From Sipunculus nudus (lineage: Eukaryota > Annelida > Sipuncula > Golfingiida > Sipunculidae), in assembly GCA_026874595.1 (NCBI GenBank), contig CM049309.1, forward strand, positions 43,351,079 to 43,415,078: 64,000 bases of DNA, given 5' to 3'. Positions 12,954 through 27,100 of this stretch are shown in pieces. Below the pieces are notes generated by a model. That model ran no database searches. It saw only the letters and a list, made by a program, of their open reading frames with translations, and had not been told where the DNA came from. Made by a program: the position numbers and the translations under genes. The stretch's first letter is position 1. Each line of letters opens with the position of its first letter.

Positions 12954-13416
12954 ATGCATTTCCACAAAGTACATGGGCGTGCCATCAAAGTCTGCGAAGG
13001 GGGGACTGTCGCTAAACGAACAGCAGAATTCTGCAATGGCATTGCCTTTAGTGCTCAACCAATCAAAAGTGGCCAGAAAGTGTGTGTTGAACTGTCCCAA
13101 GGTTCTGAGTGGTCAGGAGCGCTGCGTTTGGGCGTTTCGACCCAGGATCCCGGGAAACTGGCTGCTGCGGATCTACCTCGCTATGCCTGCCCAGACCTCA
13201 CAAATAAAACAGGATACTGGGCTCGGGGGCTGAAGGAATCATATGCTCAAACAGGGAATCGCATCACATTTTACGTCAACACTGCTGGACAGATGCATTA
13301 CTTCGTTAATAATGAACACAAGGGTATATTTCTGAACCATCTACCAGTGAGTCAGTCCTTGTGGATTTTATTTGATATTTATGGTAATACCACTGCAGCC
13401 AAATTCGTACCCCCAG
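12954..13416 (+). CDS. Coding exon 1: Neuralized homology repeat (NHR) domain
   Basis: Residues 1-154 form a whole NHR beta-sandwich, a protein-interaction module first seen in the E3 ligase Neuralized. Hallmarks are [12 protein letters not shown] (26-37), [14 protein letters not shown] (53-66), LPRYACPDL (74-82), GYWARGL (87-93) and [11 protein letters not shown] (136-146). There is no RING finger anywhere in the protein, so this is not an E3 ligase of the Neuralized type; the domain more likely binds a ligand or partner. The donor is CCCCAG|GTAAGT and the phase is 1. Confidence 0.93.
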
Positions 13417-16400
13417 GTAAGTCCAATAGATAAGTTCTGCTTTATTTTCAAAAAAGGATAGAAAATTTTTGAAATATGCTCAAAGTGTTTTCTTGTATTG
13501 TTTATTATTTTGATAAGTAATCAGGAAATTTTATTTCTTCATTTTGGCACATGTCATATATGTGTATGTTAAAATTGTATAAACAATGAAACCTTGTCGT
13601 GTTGAAGTCAAAGGGACTGGTGAATTTACTTTGACGTAACCGGAGTTCAAGACAGCCGATGTTCATTGTATTCAACATTCTTCAGCCTCTATTATTATCG
13701 ATAAATACTGCACATTTAAAGTGCCTATGTGATATAGTTTTCATGAAAAAACATCACAGGTTTTATGTACATTTTTTATTAATAATAAAAGAACATATAA
13801 GTACCACCAAAAGTAGGATTAGGTTTATCAAGAAAGTTAAATAAGGGCACAAACATATACGTGTATAAAAGTACACAAATCAATAAATGATTGGCTCAGA
13901 TCATTTTCAGTTCAACACATTCGATAATCTTAAAAAAAAGCAGCAATCTTGATCTTCTCAACAATCTTGATCCATGAACTCAGCGTGTTGGCTGGGATGT
14001 TGAAGTCCAAGTACCAAGCAGTGCTTCGTACTTCTGGTCAATGGTCTTCCATAAAGCTTACTCTTAGCAATTTGCGACGCCATTGCAAACAGGACACGAA
14101 CCATATGAAAGTGAAGCATTAATACTGTATAACGTACTCTATGGTAAATAAGAATCAGTCTGATATAGATCTCATCTTCCTCCATTTATACAGAGTCCTG
14201 TATGTTTATCCTAGATACATCAAAGGTAAGGATTGGATTATGTTCGGTTTATCAGTAACTTCTCATTGATGCTTTGTCCGCAAGAGAAGAAAGGCATGAT
14301 CATGAGTGACTAATTGGCCAAACAAGTAAACAACGGACTAGGTATGTCAGCCATCACGCTAGCTGGTATTAATTATGTAACTAGTCATCGCGGCTGTAGG
14401 GATGATTGTTGGACCGTGCACAACTGTTGTCCAAACATTAAAGCGGCATGACCTTGAGTCAGCAGAGTCATCGAGCTTGAAAGTGAAGAGCCTGGTCAGC
14501 ATTAATTATGACTGGTCATCAGGGCCCAGTCATGATTGACGGGTCCTGTACAACTGTTATCCAATCATGACTTTAAGTTAAGCGATAGAAATATTAGCTT
14601 GGGACCATTAAAACACCTCGACACATCTGGTTTTTCAACACATCTGACTTCGTCACAAGCGGAGTATAATTAGTAAGGTTTTTAACTATTTTTTGCAGGG
14701 ACCTCACGTTCGACTTCGACACATGCAGGAATTAGACTTAACGGAGTTTGACACAACGAGGTTTCACTGTATGTGATTGACTTCTTGGAACTTGTGATTG
14801 TCATACATAGTTTTTCTAAGATAATTTAAGATTATAATGCTAGGAAAAACATGTTTAAATATATGGACAGCAGAATATATAAAATTAAAGCATTTATATA
14901 ATTAAAAAAGGTTACATCATTTGAGAAATAAGATAGAACTGAATGAAACAAAAATACAGCAAGTATCCTCATAACCTTGATTAGTGATGGAATTGCCAAG
15001 TGCTATATATTCAGATTACCTAACACTTGTAATCACCCAATGCTTTGATGATCATCTATCAAAATGAACAAAGGGAATTCAAGTTGCATAAACAAAAAAC
15101 CATGGACTCAATAAGAATTGTTAGGTAATGAGAAACATCAAGATATCCTTCAGGTATCTAATAATTATTTATATTTCCAATATATTCTTTAAAAAATGTT
15201 TGGAACATAGCATTTAATTTTTCTAATATATAACTTAAAATTATTATGAAACTAAATATTAGCTGATCTTCAAGTTTTATCATTTAAATATCTAAAAAAT
15301 AATATTTTAAACATGTGCATCTGTGGTCTTTTTATTGGAAATTGAGCCATTTATGTCATTTTCTTACTTGTGCCGTTTTTGTCATTTTCGTACTTGTGCC
15401 ATTTTTGTCATTTTCTTACATGTGCCTTTTTTGTCATTTTCTTACATGTGCCATTTTTGTCTTTTCTTACATGTGCCATTTTTGTCATTTTCTTACATGT
15501 GCCATTTTTGTCTTTTCTTACATGTGCCATTTTTGTCATTTTCTTACTTGTGCCATTTTTGTATATGCAACATTTGTTTCTTTGTTTTCTGAAACACTTT
15601 TTTGTCAGCGTACTTTTTCTCTTGATTTATAGTGGTTGTCTCAGTGAGTAGAATTCTTTTTGCATGATTGACTTCTTGTCTTCTTTGACTACAGATGAAG
15701 CTCCAGTAGAGATTGTGGCTCGAGGCCCTGATGCTCTGCGAGGATACCATCAGGCATGTGAATCAGGAATGCAGGCGGTGTTTCGCACCAGGCTCATGTT
15801 GGTCGGTCAGGACCGGGTAGGAAAGACAAGCCTCAAAAAGTCTCTTCTTGGTCTCAGGTAAGTATCATTAATTTGCTTGTCTACTGTTTTCATGGCGCAG
15901 TATTTGTCCACTCAGTCTCTTTTGCAGCAGCTTTTGTCAGTATGGTTGTTGGAATTTTGATGAAATTTTATATAAACATTCTGATGTCTAGCCTCAGAAC
16001 TAATTTATTAGTTGGCCTCACCTGAATGTTTGTGTTTTTTGCACCTGTTCAATATCAGAAAGATGTTAACTTCTTTAGACAGCTGAAAAAAACTGACATG
16101 GTCAGCTTAAACTCATTATCCATTTTAGACCAGGGTTTGGTCCAATTAAAACTGAGTGTGATATGTGGAAGAGGTATATGTACAGATTAAATATCATGAA
16201 TATTACAGATATTACAAAAGTGCAAAAGTCTTTTACATATAATCTAACTAGGGCATTTTCTTGACCAAGAGATTCTTTTTTAACCAAAAAAGGGCCAGGT
16301 ATATGTTTTATCTGAATCAGAAAAGGGCCAGGTATATGAGCATTCAGTGTTCATGTTCTTGGGCATGTTTGAAGGCAGAAAAATAAACCAGTCAGAGAGC

Positions 16401-18124
16401 AGGGCCTGCTGTGATTTTTCCACATGTTTAATGTTCTGTGAGAAGTAAGTAGGCTGTCACGTGCTGTTGGCGGAAACCACAATATCAAGCCCTGAGAGCT
16501 GCTATTAAATCATTTCATTGTAATCTGCCTATCAATGTTTTTAATGTGTGAGCCAAAAATAACTTTTCCCACTGCCTTGGTGCTCACTAATAGAATGTAT
16601 GTGGCTTCTTTCGGCTTTAATACCTGGTCAGAGAAGATTATTCAGTAGTGGCGGCACTTATCTTGGGCAGTGTCTTTGATAAATATTTATCAATCTTGAT
16701 TTGTAAGGGAGGGTTACCAGGGTTATTTTCAGAGTGATTCTTGATTAACTGTTGCTGTACCGTTTAATCTGAATATAAAAAAAACAACACATATATATCA
16801 CAAGGAACAAATCCCAACCCAATTCCATTCCTGCCAAAACCTTGTAATATTTGTGTGTGTTAACATTATCATAAAGAAGTCTTATTAAGAAGCTTGCAGT
16901 TCTCCTATATCTAACAATTTGCTTCACAATTTCCTTAATAACAATACTTTAAATAAACAGGTTTGAGTGAAGAAATCTTCTGTTTTTATTTTCATTTCCT
17001 GTTTCTTCATATTAAACCCTTTTTCATCTTTTGCTGATGTTTATTATTGTGTTCTCCTGCTGGTCTCAACACAGATGTCTCGCAAATTGATAATGGTTGA
17101 TTCAGGTGTATAGGTACTTAGCTGTAAATATACTAATCATTGGAGATATTGGCCTGTTAGGATCTACTTTGTTGTATGACACCAGTCTTACAGAAAATTG
17201 TCCTACAATGGTAATCCATATAGGTCTGATCCATAATGGCATGTATCTTCATTCAACACAACCCACAATGTTTGCCCATTTGACCAGAGCATTATAGATT
17301 ATTACCATTACACGCAGTGCACATGATCATGGAAAAGGTTCATTGAAAAGTGAATGTTAGGTGATGAAATGGTTTAAGGATGTTTGAGAAGATGAAAGAG
17401 AATCCTGATGACTTCAGCATTTGTATACCAGAGGAAAAACACAGTTGATAGATGTACTTAACACAAATTATTGTAAAAGTACGACATAGTATTGAAATAA
17501 TATCAGCACACAACTCCTTGGTTGAAATAACAATGCCAGTGGTCATAATAATGCCTTTCCGCTTGTCTCAGACAAGCAAACACATGCATAGAAAGGGGTT
17601 TTTCATTTTGTAACACCTGTTGGAAAGGAAAAACAGATGTTTTCCACATTAGTGATTAGTAGTAACAAACATGAAACAATAATGAATGATTTTTTAGGGT
17701 TACAGAAACCTGGACACTCGGAACTCCTTGGCTAAATTTTTATTCTTAACAATAATACTTGAAGATAAGGTGAGTGTAACTTGGAACTTGGATCTCAGTG
17801 ATTGATAAAGAGCAGCTGGGCTGTTATAAAACTCTTTGATATGATGGTCGGATGTATCTTATGCTGAAAGGCAAATATTTTGCAGAAAGGGAAACCTGTA
17901 TTAATGCCGATCTGTTGGAAAGGTTAAAATTTTAAGTATTACTATCCCTGAATGCTATTCTTGACTTATGCATGTCACAACCCTGAAGGATGATGTCAAG
18001 GTTCTTTTAAAATGTAAACAAACTGACTGAAACTCTCACATACACTCCAAAAGATGAGAAAAGTAATGAGTAAACAAACAAGAAAATATATTTAAATACA
18101 CTTACATTTCTCTGGAGAGGTGTA

Positions 18125-18171
<47 letters not shown>

Positions 18172-21100
18172 AAACAATCAATAATCCCAAAAGTCCACAT
18201 AATCAAGCACAATCACCAAGTCTTGTTTACTCCTTTGTGTTCACAGCACACTGAAGTTCACTTGTTTACCCTTCTCATGATCACATGATTGATGCACACA
18301 CGTGACATCAGAATGTCAGCTCTTAGCATTGTCTGTCTTCACTGTATACATACACAGACATTCGCTGGCGCCTCACGCTGCCACCATTCCTCATTGAAGC
18401 ACATGCTTGCCCCTCAAGGCAAAGTCCAGAAATCACTGACAGATAGGCTAACAGCCTCCTCTGTAGAATTACTGAAAAATGTCTCTTACAGCTGATATCA
18501 CCTGGATTCATCTAGAACAAAGTACCTGAATATGCCCTCATACAACAATATTCAGTGTCACTATAGTAACCAGTTTCTTCAGTAAAGAAAAGCATAATAT
18601 TATGCCATACATATAAGTCTGTATCATATTCTTTTGTCTTTAAAACTGATACCAAGAAGTCAGTGGATGGTGCTACTTAGCCATGATCAGGATGGTGCTA
18701 ATTGGCTATGATTTTGATGGTTCTAATTAGCCTTGATTTCGATGGTGCTATAATTGGTCTTGATATGTTTTATAAGCAAATTTTACTCTGTGTCTTGCCT
18801 CACATATTAGTCTGGCCATTGTATTGGAAGACCCAGAAATGAATTGGGTACTGGTCATGCATGGGTGCCTGGCAAAATGTAGAATGGATAACCCTATTTC
18901 ATCTACAAAGATGTGTTGGTGTGTATGCTACCCAGGAAGCTGAGAAAAGCTACAAAAATGAACAGGCCCGAGACCAGGTAGGCAAAGTGTAAAGTCAAAT
19001 CAGACTCTCACGAGATGATATCATACTATATTCCTTAAGCTTTACTTTAACTTTTTTTTACTCACAGTGGCATAGATATTAACCTGTGTCCCTGGTTTTC
19101 AGGGTATGATTACATGTCCCCCATCCTGTTTGATTAGAAAACACATTTATGGGTGTGTAACTGGGTCAGTTGAAATACCAGATGCACACCCAACACAGAA
19201 AGATCAACAAATTGATTTCTGGGATGACCGGGTGACCTCTGGAGTAATGACAAAGCTAACAGAAGGATAAGCCTTACAAACTGTCCCTGACAGAATGTGA
19301 CGACTGACTGCTGTTTTATGTATCGATCACAGCCTTATACACACTTACATGTTTGAGACAGTTGTCAATTTGTAAAGGTTCGACTACCTTGAGATAAGGT
19401 GATGGAACAGTGAAAAGGAATCACTGAGTCTTGATGAGTTCATCAAGAATTTGTAAGCCAGTCACTGTACCATAAAATCTAATTTTACACAGGTGTGAAA
19501 GATATTTTGATCAAAGGCAGCTAAAAGGTCACGCTGAATGATCAGCTGCCTATATATAGAGAAAGTCGTCACTATCTTCAAAGCTGCAGTCAGGAGAGTC
19601 ATAATGGAAAATGGCTTCATTTATCCATAGATCCATGATCAAATTTTAGACATGAGCAAGCTATCAGAGGAAATACCAAATCTAGGCTGTTTTCTTTAGA
19701 CTCTGGATACAAAAAAACAGTTTCCAGTATCATGCATCCTCAGTATAGTTTTATAACCATGGTTAGGTATGATAATATGTTTTGCTATGATCTATTTTTA
19801 TGCTATTTTGTGTGTAATAACAGAAAATGACAGAATAACAAATATTGAAACTAGAAATCTGCATTCCAGTGAATGCAAGCCTCCACCTTGTAGGGGGGGG
19901 GGGGGGGGAGGGTGTCCCTATTATGTGGAATGTTCCCAAAACAAGGTTTGCCTGCACTTATTTGGCTCATATTCCCAGGTTCAATAATGCCTAAATGGCT
20001 GTGCTTTTGTGAATATTCCTGGATGATGTTCCTAAATTCAGATCATATGCCAGTCCAAAATATTTTTCGTCAATTTTTCATTGGCCCATTCTGCAAATGC
20101 CCTAAAAATTTCACACAATTCTGTTCATGATTGTGAGAGTTATCTTATGAACAAGCACACAAGCCCACAAACACACACATATCAATAAATACGCAAGGGC
20201 AGATCCAGGATTTAGAAGTAAGGAGGTGTCCATCCAAGGGGGACTTAAGATAAAACCAAAAAAAAAGTCTCCAGCTCTGGAAAGATGTGTCCAGGCCGCA
20301 AAACCATGAAACCATAAAAAAAAGTGTTGAAATGGAGGGATCCAGACCCGCTGGACCCCCCCCCCCCCCATCCTCTGTATCTGCTTCTGACACACAACAT
20401 CAGGGATGATGGCAGACTCTCCTGAAGGCAGCAATAATAAAGCAAACAACAGTATGGTGTGATAGGCTTGTTAACTACTTTACAACATCCTGTCAGTGAA
20501 ATGCACAGATCGAACCAGTCATTTCCTGAATATGCTAAAATTAGTAGATTTCCCTCTGTAGATTTAATTATATTAAAAATAAACAAATCTTAATGGATTG
20601 GTGCATGATATCTGATCATATGGTGTAAGCCTGCCATGTTAATGTTTGACTTCCTGGCTGTATTAACATTGGTCCTGATGCATTGTGTAAAATCCAGTTT
20701 TGAGTAGTATCAAGTTCAGATAATTAAACAGACACATAGTCTTTTTACTCAGACATCAGTTGAAAGTGAAACTCCATAGGCAAAAAAATAGCTATTCACC
20801 AGTAAGATAAGGCCAAAATAATACAAGGTCTGGTTCTCAGGCACTTCCAGCATCAATTTTAAACCCCCGCATCAAAAAATATTATTTTAATTTTCAATAG
20901 AAACTAACCAATTTTGAGCTTCAGCTGCTCAAATATTTCTTTCAGGAGGATAAAATCATACAATTTTTATAAAAATTTAGTGCTTTTACTTGTTTAGCAA
21001 AATAAATTTGTTATTATCATGCTTTTCCCTTTTCATTTGACTTTTTTATCAAAACATCCAAAAAATAAATAAAAAAAAAAACACTTGCCGCATTGATTTT

Positions 21101-24100
21101 TTAGAAAAAGTGCCTGAGAACCAAACCTTTTTTTTTGCATAACAGTTATATGTAACTATGTGAACTCCACTTTTAAATCAGATAAATTTTTACATGGACT
21201 TTTATGAAAATTATTGTGCATTTTCTCCTTTTCAAGACTGAATCCCTGTATGTGCAATATAGTGCGTGGATGCATCAGTATAAAAACCATGGGGATATAC
21301 CAGAATCCATGTTTAATCATAATAACACAATAAAAGTGTGGATTTCTTGTTCAGCCAAACCTTATCAGTAATTCTGAATCAGATCTTAAAATTTATTTTC
21401 AATAGAATAAAAAGTTTTCTGTTTGTAAATTGACCTTGGGGCTTGGTATTACTACATAGGGGCATGCATGTTTCCCCTACACATCTTAATATGTGTCATA
21501 GTGGTTTCACGTGTGTAGATTTTTGCTCACATAGAGATAAATTCATTCCACATTGCCTGTGGCATGCAAATATATATATTAGATTATACCTGGCAGGTCG
21601 GTGCTGATGCCAGGAGAAGGGCCAAACAGGAGGAGGTGGGCAGAATGCCAGCAAACCAAAGAGCACACCAAATACTAATACTGCCAGTGATGCTTGTGTT
21701 GCTAGGACCAGAAACAGCCCGGTCAGGCAGGACTGATTGTACTTTGTTGATTTATAGGGCTGGATCCATGTGAAATCCAAGAAATCCAAGCAGGCTTTAT
21801 GAGATCAACACTTTCTGTTACACCTTCATGTTTATACCTGAACTAGATAAGCCTTTGATATCATATAGCTAAAGCACTTTTATACACATGCTCAGATTAC
21901 TGTGAACTGCTTTAAGCTCCCTTATGTCACTAAAGAAAAGGGATTTAAGAACTCAAGGGTTTTGGGCTCCATATTTATGGCACAGACTTCTTAGCTACCC
22001 TTCAGGCCTGTTGTTTCTTTGCCAGATTTATTCTGTTCAGGCGAGTTTTATAGAGATATAATCCAGACATGTTTTAGGGCCTAGAACTTATTTCAGTGTC
22101 TTCCGGGTGCTGTTAGCAATTCCTGCACTTATCGACTTGTTCTAAATTTACCAAAACTTGACGTACCAGGTATAAACTATAAATAATTACTTTTGATCCG
22201 ATTGTTTTATTCATTTAAAGTTAGCCAATATTGAATCAAGATCAGCCTGAATGTTAATACATAAGTGCTGCTAGGAAATATTCACATCAATACCCCATAC
22301 ATGTTCAAAGACTGAATGTGCCTCTCAAGACATTAATCAAGTCAAACGGATATGAGCAAACAAGGTGGAAATAGAAATGCTGTTTAATTGTAAAAGAACT
22401 TTCGTTATCCAATATAAAACAATAGCTGTATTGCATGTCTGTTAAAGAATGGCAGAATTCCCAATAAAGTTCTATTTTTAATTCATCCTGTAAGTGACAT
22501 CTATATTATACCTGAGTGAATTTGGAAAAACTAATATAAATACTTACAGGTAAATGATCTGGGTCTGGTAATATGTTAATGTTCCATCAACAAAATAATT
22601 AACCAATGTTAGCTTAATAAACCAGCAGAAAAGGTTCTTTAATATTTTCAGTAAAAAAAGTGTATGAAATATATGGGTAGTTGAAGCCCCTTCAATATTT
22701 GTATAAATTTTTCCTGATCTTCTGACATTTTCCATTGGCTGCATATTCTGTGGCACTACCTTTGTATGATATTTTGATTAAATGTATATGTATCCATGCA
22801 CATATAAGACAAAATCAGGGGAAAAAGAAGTAAGGAGTCAAGTCAGTAGTTACTGGTCAACGTTACACTGGTTTTATTGGATTTTGTTCAAATACTCTCA
22901 GTTTAACTGATGGGCCAGATCACATCTGAGTTACCAGGTGGCCACTGTGATGCCTTAACATAATTTGATATACCAGACCCTGGTCAGCTACCTGTGGTCA
23001 AACCGTAGTCAGGCCAGCTTGTGGGTCATAAACACTATACGACTGGGAAAATACCTTCCTTGACCAGACGGCCTGCAGTCATAATTATTCCATAAATAGA
23101 TCTATCTTTGATGAAATAGTAAGAATAGCCCGTCATATTGGAGATATCTGTAAGTGCAACCAATAAATTATATTTTATATGTCATGCTGAGGTGTCCCTA
23201 AGCAGTCATGGCCAAATTTCTGTCAGGTTGGAACAGGGAGTAGCATTTGAAATCAAGGACTTGAAACCCATTACTTGACTTAGACTAGAGTACCTCGTTA
23301 CCATGACTATGCTTTATATTTATACTTGAAATATCATAGAACTGGAATTCTTCTTTTTTTACTTGCACAAAAGTAGGCAATAATGGGTTGAGGGCGACAT
23401 TTATTCTGATAGTGCATGTGAAAGTATGCTATGGCATTAATAAAATCACCTTATTTATATTGATAAAAGAAAAAACAGGAGGTTTTCAGGCATAACTGCT
23501 AAAATATCTAAAAAAGCTGGCCTGCATAAGGCATTGGGCCATGATTTTTGCCTGGATTACTTGCCTCGATCCTTTATGAGTACTTCAGTACTCCTTCCTC
23601 AGAGTACTTGAGTACCGGTACTCCTCTCTGAGTACTTGAGTACTCCTTTCTGTATTTCAGTACTCCTATCTGAGAACTTGAGTACTCCTTTTTGAGTATT
23701 TGAGTACTCCTATCTGAGTACTTGAGTACCCCTTTATGAGTACTTGAGTTCTCTTTTTAGCCCTAAGTGTTCTGTCAAATTATACTATTTTCTAAGTTTT
23801 CACTACAAAGTGACACTACAAAGTGAATCATTGCAGGCCACAACAAAACCCTTCAGAAAATTTGCTTGGAAAAGAGTTCTGTTTATGAGCTGAAATATAG
23901 GCTTGGTGTTTCAAAATGTAAACAAAATCAGGACATTTCAAGAACATTTTAATACAGGTAAAATTTGACCAGAGAAAATTCAAATTTCTGATCTTCTGTT
24001 CATTTCAATTTGTCACCAAAATTACTATACAAGTCACATTTTGAAATGAGTTTTCAGTGCTTTTTGTCCTGGATGGATTGTTATAAGGTTTGTGTGCTTG

Positions 24101-27100
24101 AAGGTCTTGTTTTTGTAACAGCATGGATGTTAACGTTACTATATATCCTGTGTCCAAAGACTTATCTTTGTTACAGAGAGCAAGGTCATGGCATAACATC
24201 AAGGTTAGCTCAAATGTGACTCTGCTTATAATGACATTTAGATGCTCAAAGTGACATTTTGATGCTCATAATGACATTTAGATGCAAAATTCAATGTTAA
24301 GCATAAAACAAATGCAAGTGTATGCAAGTGTGATTCAGTATTATCAAATGCAAATTTAATTCATGCAAAGAGGTGTGGTTTTGAACTCTACTCTGCCTTC
24401 TGGTATCAAGATATGTATGTATTATAAAAAAAAAAAACTATGTGGTGCTAGTCAAACTAGTAGTGGTATAATATATTATATTTATTAACAGGGGAGCACT
24501 GTTGACTTAAATTTGTGTGTGATAAAAAATATTTTTACCCTCAAATGCAAATGCAGTCTAATTTATGTTAGCTTTTCATTTAAGTGGAAATGGAACATTT
24601 TTAAATTTAAATGTGGGGAACACTCCATTATTAATGCATGACCTTGCTGTAGAACAATGTCATCAGAGGCCACATGATAATAGTCCCTACTCTCCGATCA
24701 CTGCCCTAAAAGCTTGACAGGTATATGGTAATCATATGTCAACTGGGTTACTTTACTCTGATGACATCAATTTGCATGACTTACAGAGGATTGATTTTTC
24801 ACTAGAGTGTGACATTGCATGAGTTTCCGGTACATGCTGAACAGATGACAGCCTAAATTGCTTCAATTTAAACTTTCATATCATATGTGCAGGAGCAGTA
24901 GTTATATTTGAATACCAATTTAGCTTTCAATTGTAAATGTTAAGTGAAATTGATATGCATGGGCCTGTTGAGACAGCTGAATTCAGGCATACATGGCTCA
25001 CACACCTACCATAATCCTGATGTGGGTCTAAATGTACATGAACATTTGTAATATGTGTATTATCTCCGGCTTTTAGTTCATTTTGGATGAGTACAAAAGT
25101 TTTCCTGGCAAAACCATCCTGACACACAGACTTGCTATTTCAAATTTACTGATTTTAATACATTATGTTCTTGTGTGTGAGTACTACAGTCCACGTGTTC
25201 TCTTTATCATAACAAGACTGTGTAAACAGAGGTTCATTAACAAGGAGAAGACACATGAAAGAAGAAACGCAGAAGAGGTACTGGTTAGAAGTTTGAAAAG
25301 TTCTTTATTTGAGAAGTTACAGAGTATATGGTTACCTGGTGGTGTTTGCCCTTTTTGTTTTGTACCACTGATTGCACCTAATGCAAGTTTATTTGCACTT
25401 TGTACAGGAGTAAGCAAAATATACTTGAAGGAGAAAACACTTTACCTCATGTTTATTTAACATACCTATATGTGAAAACAGGTGTGAGCTCTCACCAGAG
25501 TTGGTCTATCTGGATATGAGTTTTTTTTCTAACAATAGAATACCTGGTATTATTTTGTAGAGATTACATCACTCTCTTTGGGCCTGGGGTATTGTAGGGT
25601 ACTTTACTTTTAAAGGAAAAATTAAGCATAACAAGCTTCTGTGGCTCAGGGGTAGCGCACAGGACTCAACTCTGGGATATTTTGAATTTGAATCTCAGCC
25701 GAGGTGGTGAGACCTTTCATAGTCCACGTCCACCCAGAGTGGGCTGTGCAAGCTTAATAGGAAGGTCATGGGCAATGACCTTGCTTAACTCTTAAACAAG
25801 TGTGACTATCAGGGGTTCCTTGGTGGTATGACGGCAGGTGCAGTGATCACCGGGCCTGGATAACACCAGGATATACAATGAGAGGAAGCATTTGATAATC
25901 CCCTGACGCAAAGACCGAAACCAGAATTTAATTCTGCAGGTGTACATATACTTAGTTATGCCAGCAATTATAAAAATTGGTTATCAGCAAAATATTTATT
26001 ATATTAAAAAGAAGTGAACCATGCAGTCCTGTGAACACCTGAATAGGATCAGAGAAAGAGATACAAAATACCACTCAAGCATGTCAGTGAAGGTGCATCC
26101 CTGTGTTTTGGCTAGAAGAGCAGAAACCATAAGATAAATCACATGTTTGGCATTGATTCATTCTTAAATAATGCTGGAGATAAACCCTTACCCATGTTCA
26201 TAATTATCCCACAGAATTTTATGTTATGGCAAAGAGCCCCATTTATGGCATGCATGAACTTTGTTTTTCTCTTGTATGAGTTATTGTTTTCTGTTGTAGC
26301 ATACTGTGCTACCCGGTATCCATTGGGAGATTAACCCTCCTGCAAAAATTAAAATAGAGGAAATCATAAATGTACCCTGTTCCCATGTTTTCAGACTCCT
26401 GTGTATGAGTTATACTTAATTGGAGAAATTACTGAAGTGTCAAAATTGCTCATGTATGAACATACCTTTCATGGCAAAGAGCATATTGAAAATGGTTTCA
26501 GGAACCTACCTCAACTTAGCCATGTTATGCTGAAACCAAGATAGACATGTTACGCCTCCCCCTAAAGAGACATAAGAAGTTTGACTTAACCAAGCAACTC
26601 TGAAAAGCCTCTCCCTATTGGCAAACTATTCTCCAATCAACAATCTGAATACATTTTCCTTATTGAGGCAAAATCATGTGATATTCACTCCTTCACCAAA
26701 CTTTTGATCCAGTAAGACAATTGTTTTTCAACTTTTGCTCATGTATAAATGTGTTACTTTTTTTTAATTGTAGACACAATGAGTCTGAAGAGAGCACCGA
26801 TGGTATTGACCTATCAGCATCATGTAGTTTCAACCTGCGTGATCGACAGAGCTGGAAACTGGCTCTGTCACGAGAACCAGTTCCTCTGCAAGCTGATCCT
26901 GGCGAAGAAATGTCTAGAACAGGTACTACACAAAATGTTATGTTATTAGTGGTTAATTCATTGATAAAATAAAAGTATTTTTTGTAGTCACCTAGAAAAT
27001 TAACAATTCAGTAGGTATCCTGTTTCAGTTTTACAGAGAGGAGTTTTGATTGAATGTTGATACCTAGTCTGTTATCGTTTAATTCAGGAATATGGCAATT

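Larger units (their letters stand above)
15858..26773 (+). other. Intron 2, 10.9 kb, repeat-bearing
   Basis: The intron runs between the P-loop exon and the switch I exon. It contains an (AC)n microsatellite, poly-G/C runs, a MITE, a GAGTACTT tandem array, a dispersed inverted repeat and a SINE, all listed separately. The open frames inside are short and I found no domain signature; a nested gene is not supported. Confidence 0.75.

Noticed and set aside
15315-15651. Three overlapping + frames of 89-105 codons with Cys/Phe/His-rich repeats
   Set aside because: They are translations of the 25-26 bp minisatellite, open in all three frames because the unit lacks stops. They have no conserved domain.
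20111-20586. Minus-strand frames of 82-113 codons
   Set aside because: They overlap a poly-C tract and a short repeat, overlap each other in different frames, and show no family motifs.
21564-21789. Frames open on both strands around 21.6-21.8 kb, slightly GC-richer
   Set aside because: There is no motif and no matching splice phases with neighbours; it may be an old repeat.
25083-25460. 125-codon + frame and 77-codon - frame
   Set aside because: They lie within a dispersed repeat that also occurs at 12024; there are no domain motifs and no splice context.
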